Below, in pieces: positions 53,801-62,800 of a stretch of 64,000 bases of DNA (position 1 is the first letter of the stretch; each line of letters opens with the position of its first letter). Source of the DNA: Streptomyces sp. NRRL S-31 (GTDB lineage: Bacteria; Actinomycetota; Actinomycetes; Streptomycetales; Streptomycetaceae); contig NZ_JOCB01000011.1 in NCBI RefSeq assembly GCF_000718775.1, positions 1-64,000 on the forward strand, read 5' to 3'. The notes beneath the pieces were generated by a model. The model saw nothing but the letters and a program-made list of their open reading frames with translations, did not search any database and was not told the origin of the DNA. Both the position numbers and the translations under genes were made by a program.

Positions 53801-56800
53801 CGGCACGCCGTCGCACTCGGGTACGAGAACACGGGCACGAGGGAGCCCGTCGTGGTTCTCGCCGTCTCCCGCGGCCGGGACCTGACCGAGGACGACCTGG
53901 CCACCGGCCGGGACCGGGCGGACCTGCTGCGCCGTGCCACGGTCACCGTCCACGTGCCCCGGATGCCGCAGCACGAGGAGGACTTCGAGGACGAGGACCT
54001 GGGCGAGATGTCGTTCGGGGCGTCCGGTGGCGCCGCCGACACCTACAGTTCCGACGAGGACTTCGCCGGCGGTGTACCGCGCGGCTTCAGTCCGCTGGCC
54101 GCCCCGCCCGCCGCAGTCACCGAAGTCACCGAGGCCGCCGAAGTCACCGAGGCCGCCGAAGTCACCGAGGTCGCGGACGTCGTCGAAGACCTCCAGTCGG
54201 GCTCCGAGTACCCCTGGTACCTGGACCACGGGTCGCTCGGGCACGCCGCCGTCAGTGACGCCGGCACCTTCGACGACGCCGGTGCCCGCGCGTGGGCCCG
54301 CGAGGCCGTCGATGGCCTGCCGGACCGGAACGTGGCCGGTGACGTCGAGAACGCGCTGCACACCATGCTGGCCACCACCGACCGGCACGCCTGGGAGGAC
54401 CTCCTCACCCACGGTGTGACGCTGGCCTCCCACGGCCGTCTGGTGTGGCTGCGCCCGCTCCTCGCGGGCCTGCGCCCCGCCGACGGGCGGGAGTCGGCCG
54501 TACGCGAGTACAGTGTCCGGTTCGCCACGACCGGCGGCAGCGGGGAACGCCACCGGGACCGCACGATCGGCGCGGACTCGGCCCTGCTGCTCGGCCTCAG
54601 CACCGCCTCCGCGGTGGCCTCCACGATGATCCTCGGTGTGCCACAGGTGCGGGCCGACTCGGCCGCCCGGCGCTCGGAGACCCGGCGGCGCAACCTCATC
54701 TCGGGGCGGACGATGTTCATCGCCAGGAACGAGCCCTTCCTGGCCGGGCTGCGGATCGAGATCTTCGTGGACGGTGTCGCACACCGGCCCGACGCCGTCC
54801 ACGACCGCGGTCTGCGGGTGGAGTTCCCGGGCGAGTACACCGGCGCCGACGCCCCGCGCCCCCGCATGGGCGAGCCCGCCAGGGCCCTCCCGCCCGGCGA
54901 GGCCCGGCTGGGCCCGGACCGGGTCGTGCTCAACGCCGTCGACACGGGCCCGGTGGTGGCGGCGCTGCACCGCAGGCTGCTCGGGGCCGGGATGGACGCC
55001 GGCACGGCCGAGCGGTTCATGACCCACGCGCGGGACATGCTCAGCGAGCGGGCCGCCCGCACGCGCGGCCGGTGGTGGCTGACCAACGGCGACGTCTCCG
55101 GCGAGATCCAGGTGCCGGGCCGGTTCGGACGGCGGTCGTTCCGCGGCCGGCTGCGGGTGCGGGCCGAGATCGACGGCCTGGAGTTCGCCGGGACCACCGA
55201 CAACGTCCAGATCCGCGAGGACCTCGGCGGCGGCACGGCACGGGGCATCGGCCGGTCGGGCAGCGGCTCCGCCGGCATGTCCTTCGGCTACAACGCGGTC
55301 GGCTTCGCGCTGCCCGTCTCCGAAGGCGTCCCCGGTTCCGCGGCCAAGGGCCTGCTGCCGATGTTCGGCGTCGGCTTCGACCAGGGCACGGGCAGCGGTC
55401 TGACGGTCACCTCGCAGACCCTGGGCCACACCGTCCTCAACTTCCGCGAGACCCAGGCCAGGTACCGGGCCCGGCTGCGGATCACGGTCACCGTCGACTC
55501 CCCGACCCACCCGCGGATCGGCACGGTGTCCGAGGTGTCCGAGGCGGAGATCGGACTGCCGTGGCGCGACGGGCAGGGCGCGGCCGGCTTCGAGCGGCGG
55601 GTGCTCGGCGCCGTACGCACCCCCGAGCTGGAGACCGACGCGGCCACGGACCGGTCCGAGCCCGTGGAGACCTCCGAACCGGTACGGGAACTGCTGAGGC
55701 TGTCCGGCACCGCGCCGGTGCGGTCGATGGAGCCCCCGCGCGCCCTGGACCCCGCCTACTGGCGGGACCAGAGCGCGGCGGGCAGCCGGCGGACGGACTC
55801 CGCGGGCGAATCCGCGCCGGCCCAGGCCGAGGCGCCGGCCGTAGCCGAGCCGCCGGCCCTGGCCGCGCGGCGCGGCCTCGGCTTCGCCATGCCCCTGGAC
55901 ATGGCCGGCTCGGAGGTCGTCCAGGACCAGCTGAGCTGGGCGCTGAAGGAGATGGTCCCGGCCTCGGTGCGGCGTTCCGCCGACTGGACGGCGGTGGAGG
56001 CCCAGCTCGGCCTGTACTTCAGCAGGCCCGCGCTGGAGGGCAAGCTGCCGCTCGAGGAGACCGTGCACACGGTCACCGTGGGAGGGGAGCGCTACCGGGC
56101 GTCGGTCAAGGCGATCCTGCTCGACGGCAAGCAAGGGCGCAGCTACTCGATGACCGTCAACGCGCGTGCCGCCCGCACCGAGACCGTGATGGGCCGGCGG
56201 GGCACCGAGTGGAGCGCCACGGTCGCCGCGGGCGGTGGTGTACTGGTGCCGCTCGGCGGTTCGACGCGCCTGCGGATCGGTGGCATCACGGCCCGCGGCG
56301 GGTTCGAGCGGTCCCTGGAGGACCAGTTCACCGGCGCCAACACCGCCTACTACCGCACGGAGACCGAGGGCGAGGTCGACGAGCACGTCTACCGCACGGT
56401 CTACGAACTGTCGCTGAGCCCGGAGCGCCCGGACCGGCGTCACCTGGCCGAACGCTGGTGGATCGAGCGGCCGTACCTCACCACCACGATCGCGGTGCCC
56501 CGGCAGAGCGTGCCCGCCGAGCCGCGCGACCCGGCCCGGGCCGCCGAGGTGGGCCGGACGACGTACCTGCGGGCCTGGCCCGACGCCGGGCAGCGGGAGG
56601 TCGACTTCGCCCGGGGCGGCACCGACGCCCTGTTCCCGGCCTTCCTCGCCATGCCGCAGCTGACGCACCTGGCGGCCACCGGTTACGCCCAGCTCGCCGG
56701 GCTGTCCGGCCGCTGGCTGGCCGACTCCGCCAACTGGCCCCAGGAACTGTCGCAGGCGACCGACTCCGCCGCGCTCGCCGCCCGCCTCCCCGCGCTGACC

Positions 56801-59800
56801 AGCCCGGACGGGTACCGCGTCGCGCTGCCCAAGCGCGACGGCTGGCGCTACGAGCTGCGGCTGAAGGTGCGCGCGTTCTCGGCCGAGGACCTGGGCCGGA
56901 CCGCGGGCGACACGGAGATCGAGCACTACGCGCAGTCGACCGACCGGTACGCCCGCACGGAGAAGACGGGGTGGCAGGCGGGTCTGAACGCGAACGTCGG
57001 ACCGCAGTTCGGTATCGGCGCCCTGGGGAGCGGCGGCCAGCACCACGATGGCGCGGCGGTCCTGGCCCGCGAGGGAGGCGGGGAGGAGACCCCCGCCCAC
57101 GGGACCCAGCGGCACGGCGGAACGGGCCTGCGGGCCGTCGCGCTGGCCCAGGCCGGCGTGCGGTGGGGCCGGGGACGCGGCCAGGAACGGCTGCGGGGCT
57201 CGGTGGAGATCAGCCGTGCCACCTACCGGGAGGAGACGCACGTCCTGGAGGCGTCCCCGGTCTTCATGGTGACCGTGACGCGCTCCAAGGGCAGCAAGCG
57301 GGAGGAGTCCGTCCGCTACCTGCGGGTCGAGCACGGTCTGGAGATGCTGGTGCCCGAGCGCCGCGTCCCGGACCTGCTGCCGCCGCGCACCGCGGTCCCG
57401 GCGCCCGTCTCCGGCACCGCCACCGCCACCGGCACCGACTCCGCGGCGACGGCCGGGGAGGGCACCCGGACGGCGCCGGACGCCGTGCCGCAGGCCGGGC
57501 CCTCGACGAGGCCGGCCCAGCCGGCGGAGTCCGGCGCGGCCGAGGCCCCGGCCGCCCTCTCCCGGCCGGCGGAGTCCGAACCCGCCACGACCGCCGTACT
57601 GGCCCGTACCCACCTGCTCGGCCGGCCCCTGCCCGGCGCCGCCCATGTGGAACGGCTGCGCGCCGACGACGTGCTGACGACGATCGTGCAGCGGCTGGAC
57701 GCCCGCGGCGCGCTGGGCAGCAGCGGATCGGCGCGCGAACACCTGCTGTCGGCGCTGCGCTCCGCGTTCTCCACCGACTCGCTCCGCAACCAGTACACGG
57801 CCCTGACCGGTACCGGTGTCGCCCGCTGGCTCCCGGTCAGCGGCCCCTTCGGCAGCACCCGGTACGTGTGGGTCATGGTGACCGCCGACCTGGAGGCGCC
57901 GCACGCCCACCGGTCGCGCCCGAAGGTCAAGCTCACCCTGCGCTCCGAGGGGGTCACCGAGGAGAAGAGCGGCACCGAGCGTTCCTTCCACGCCGGTGGC
58001 GGCCTCAGCGTCCGCACCCGCATCGGCGACCACGACGCCCACGGCGGCACCGAGCTGGAGGCGTCCTACGGCATGAGCCGGGGCCGGTCGCAGGAGACCG
58101 CCCGCCAGGTCGTCGACATCGCGCGCGCCAACACCAGGGAGGGCTCCGAGGAGTTCGAACACAAGCTGACCTTCCGCATCCAGCTGGGCGCGACCACCGA
58201 GCCGCCCGCCGCCCTCGCCGTACCGGCGCAGGCCGTGCGGGACACGGCGCTGCGCCTGACGGCGCTGGCGCGCGGGCGGGACACGGCCCGCCGGACCGAT
58301 CCGGTGCGGGTGTGGACCTGGCAGGACGACGGCCTCGGCGACCACCCGCCGGTCACCGGCGACGTTCGGCTGCTCGTCCCGTCCCATCTGACGCTCCCGG
58401 TCGAACAGCCGGTGCCGCCGGTCGTCGCACCGGTGCGGCCGGAGGGCACGCCGTCGTGGACGGACCCGTTCACGGACCGGCCCGCCCTGCCCGAGGCCCT
58501 GACCGACTACATCCACCCGTGGGACGTCCCGGCCGCGCACACCACGCAGCGGTGGGCCAAGGTCGCGGCGCAGACGCCGGTGCGCGCACCCGACCTGACC
58601 CGCGAGGGCGCCTGGCAGGTGCCCGGGCTGGAGCCCCTCACCGCGGCCGGGTTCAGCTACGACCACCACACCTCGACCACGATGCTGCGGGCCAACATCA
58701 CCGATCTGCTGCGCCACCGCTACCAGGTGCCGGTCGGCGACCGCACCGTCGTGATCGGCTTCGAGCTGACCGCGGCCGAGGTGGTGGGCCCGGTCGAGGG
58801 CGTCGAGTTCAAGGCGCGCCGCTACCAGCAGGACCACACCAGCCCCAAGAGCGAGCAGAGCAACTCCCGCGGCGGGGTGCTCACCCTCGGCCCCGAGGCG
58901 GGCGGCATGGCGGACGGCAACCGCGTCTTCGACCGGCTCACCTTCGACGTGTACGGCGTGCACACCGGCGACAAGGAGGGCTTCGAGGCGGGCGGCACCC
59001 ATGAGACCAACCGGGAGGCCACCCGCAGGTACCGCCACTACAAGTTCCACGTGACGGTGACCGCCCAGCTCGCGAACGGTGCCCGCCGGGCGCTGCGCGT
59101 CGAGGTGCCCGGCGGTCTGTTCGCGATGCTCCCGCTGGACCGCGACGGCCGCCTGGCCGGCGGTCTCGAGGACGCCCTGCCCCACCTCTTCCGGGCGCCC
59201 GAGCCGACCGGGGTCCCCCGGGGGCTGTCGCTCGGAGAGCCGCTCGACGTGCAGCCCGCGGCCCGGACGATCGGCATCCCGCGCGCCGAACTGCCCTACG
59301 TCCCCGAGGTCGTGCGGACCCTGCGCACCCTGGTCGGGCGGACGGGAGTGAGCGTCCCCGACGCCGTCTGGGACCAGCTGCCGCAGCGCCTGCTCAGCAA
59401 CTACCGCTACCTGGTGCCGGGCGAGGGTGAGGGCGACGGGGCGCACACGGGCCTGCTCGTCCCGCTGGGCGGTGCCGAGGCGCTGATCACGCTCGACCCG
59501 CGGGACCCGAGGGCGGTGCGCGAACCGGCCGGGTCGTACGACGGTGCCGCCACCACCCTGGAGACCATCCCCGAGGAGCCGGAGCCCGCCGAGTCCGGCG
59601 AGTCCGTGTCCGCGGTGCCGGCCGGCCCCCAGGGCCTGGTCCCGGCCCGCGACACCGCCCCCGGGCGGTTCCACGCCAATCAGGCGATCAACGCCTCGTA
59701 CCTGACCGGCGCCCACGTGGAGAGCCACTCGGGTCCGACCAGCGCCGCACGCGCCGGGATCTCGGTGTCGTACGGCCTCGGCCTCGGCCCCGGTGTGCTC

Positions 59801-62800
59801 CAGGTCGCGCGGGTCGGCGCGGGCATCTCCGGTACGGCCAACGCCTCCGGCCGGTCCACGAGCCGGGTGGGAGACGCCGAGGGCGGCCATGTGGAGCTGG
59901 CCAACGCCGACTCCACGATGGTCGCCTACCGTCCGCACTGGACGGTGCGCGTCCGCACCGAGGCCCAGCGTCGCTGGGAGGACGTGCCCCCGGTCCGGGT
60001 CGCGACCGAGGGCGACCGCCGACTGCTGCTCTACGTGCCGGAGCACTACCTCCAGCGGGCGCCCCGGCAGGTCGTCGCGACGGGCACCGGCCCCCTGGAA
60101 CACCGGCTGCCCGCCGTGTACTTCGCGTCCGGCCTCACCGGCCTGCCCGCCCTGTTCGACCGGATCGTCGCCGCCGCGCAGCAGCAAGGACTGGAGCTGC
60201 CGGTCGGCAGCGTGACGCGCGACGAACTGCTCCAGAAGCTGTGGAACCTCGACTCCCACCTGGACGAGGCCGTCGGCGACGCGCACGGCTACCCCTTCGC
60301 CCTGCACGACCGGCACGGCAGGCCCGTCGCGACGATCCAGGTGCGCACGGTGCGCTATTCCCGCGGCACCCGGGTAGGCGTGACCAGCGAGAACGCCCCG
60401 ATCGAGAACGTCAGGACCGCGATCGACGGCACCAGCGGCTCCCACTCGATCGGCAACTCCACCACGGTCAGCCTGCCGTCGGCCGAACTGAACCTGGCCC
60501 CGCTGCCGTTCACGGATCCCGACTTCGGCCTGGGCGTCAGCGCCGCGCTGGCGATGACGTGGTCCAACTCGGACGGCAACAGCGCGGGCCGCACCGGCCT
60601 GTGGGTCGTGGTGCCGCGCTTCACCAAGCACACGAACGCCTACGAGCTGGAGTTCCTCCACCACGCCCTGGTGTCGGTGCGCGGTGACGCGGAGCCGGTC
60701 GCCACGCCGGCCGTGCACGGCCAGGGCCTGGTGCGGGTGCGGGAAGGCCACGCGTTCGAGCACGGCATGCCGGTGGACGAGGAAGCGCTGACGACGGCCG
60801 CCGACGCGGCGGTCGCCGCCCCGGTCGCGGAGCCGGGTCAGGGCCGGATCACGGACGGGACCACGGACGAGACCACGGCGGTCGTCCCGGCCCCGGCGCG
60901 GACCGTGCCGTACGCCCCCGGCCTGGTTCGCGGCTCCGTCCCGCGCCCGGAGGAGCAGATGCCCCTCCCGCCGCACGTCGCCGAAGGACGCGGCATCGGC
61001 ATGGGCGTCGTCGAGTTCGACGAGTCCACGGTGCGTGAGCTGCGGCAGGGCCTGGACCGGGAACTCGTCCGGCTCGGCTTCCTGCCCGCCGACGAGGCGT
61101 CACCGCTGGCCGGCGCCCGCTGGTGGACGCACGCCGGCGAGGTGGACAGCCTGCTGGAGAACCAGGAGAAGCTCAACAAGTGGATCTCCCTGCGCGGACT
61201 GGAGTCGCACTACGACCAACTGCACCAGTCCGGCCTGGTCATCACCCTGTACCGGCGGCGCGGCGCCCTCGGCACCGACTTCGACCAGGACGCCGTGAAG
61301 ATCACCCTGCGCGCGTCCAAGCCCCAGGAGGGCGAGACGCAGGAGTACCTCGGCGCCACCGACGAGATGGCCGTGGTCAACCTCGCGATGGGCATGGACA
61401 CCGCCGGGCAGTCCAGCGGCGGAGCCAAGTCGGTGGGGCTCAGCTTCCGGGTCAAGGCCCTGACCGGCCAGCTCAGGGGCGCGGTCACCGGCTTCGACGT
61501 CCGGCGCTCGGTGGGTGCCAGCGACAGCGTCTCCTTCCTCAACAACAACCCCAACCTCCTGGAGTACGACGGCACCGTCCACAAGCACGCGCTGTACATC
61601 GACCTCACCGCCACCCTGGAGCTCCAGCACAGCGGTCTGCGGGGCCGCATCCGGCCGGGCGCGCGCGACCCCGAGCCGATCAGGCTCTCCCGGCAGCGGA
61701 CCATCGCCTACCTGCCGCCGCTCGGCGGTCTCGACCACCCGGGCACGACCTCGGTGCGCCGCACGCCCGCCTCGGTGCTCGACCGGGCGGTGATCTACCA
61801 CATCGACGCCACCGGTCTGCGGGACGCGGCCACGACCGTGCTGGGCGAACTGACCGGCCCGCAGGGCCACGCCGACCAGGAGATCACCTCCTACACCAGC
61901 ACCATCCAGGTGCGGGCGCACCTGAAGGAGATCCTGAACGGGCGCTACACCAGCGACCAGTTCTTCGACACCGGTCTGCGCGACACCTTCGGCGCGATCG
62001 ACGTGCGGGGCCGCATGGGCCGCTCCCGGTTCGCCGGGGCCACGCCGGACAAGTTCGTCCTGGGCGTGATCAAGCTGTGGATGACGCAGACCAACGGCAC
62101 CGACACGTCGTCCGCCGGGGTCTCCTGGGCGCAGGCCGGTGTCACCGTCGGCGGTGCGGTGGGCGACGCGTCCGTCCAGGGCGAGGCCGGCGCCTCCCGC
62201 AGCTGGCAGTGGAACACCTTCTCCAGCCAGGGCCGCACCGGTGCCGAGGAGCTGATCCAGCTCGACTTCAACCGGGCGTACGCCTACCACACCGAGGTGG
62301 ACTTCGAGGTCCGGACCCGCCTGGAGAAGACCGCGAAGCTGCTGCCCGGCACCCACCGCTCGGACCGGCAGGAGGTCAACGGCCGCACCGCCCTGTTCCT
62401 GCTGTCCGAGCCGGACGCGCTGGAGCAGTACGCCAAGGACGTCCTGCCCGTCTCCGACCAGCAACTCGTCGACGTGATGAACCGCTGGCACGACGGAGAG
62501 GTCAGGCTCAGCGGCAACACGGTCGCGGGCCTGCTGCTGCGCTGGGTGGTGGACACCCCCGACGCTCCCGATGGGCTGAAGGCAAGCCGCGAGGAACTGG
62601 CCGGCCTGCTGGCCGGGCTGCACGACACCGGCGCCCTGCCGGTGCCGGACGAGCGGATCCGGACCGCGTTCCGCCACCGCTTCGGGCGCGAACTGAAGGA
62701 CTCCGCGAACCTCTTCCCCGACGTCGGGTTCCCCGAGTACCTGACCCGCCAGGACCGCGGGGGCCGGCTCCTCGGCCACAGCGGGGTGCACGCGTTCGGC

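Noticed and set aside
44380..53962. Cys domains considered as inteins or Hint domains
   Set aside because: No N-terminal Cys/Ser splice block, no TxxH block and no His-Asn-Cys/Ser/Thr end; the His-then-Cys strand pattern fits a clan CD peptidase fold better.
54445..59004. 1519-codon open frame on the + strand in another phase
   Set aside because: Arg/Pro/Gly/Ala-rich out-of-phase reading; the continuous giant frame covers the same DNA with repeat structure and normal composition.
53093..60976. 2627-codon open frame on the - strand
   Set aside because: Antisense shadow of beta-rich region 3; low-complexity translation and no plausible start or neighbours.
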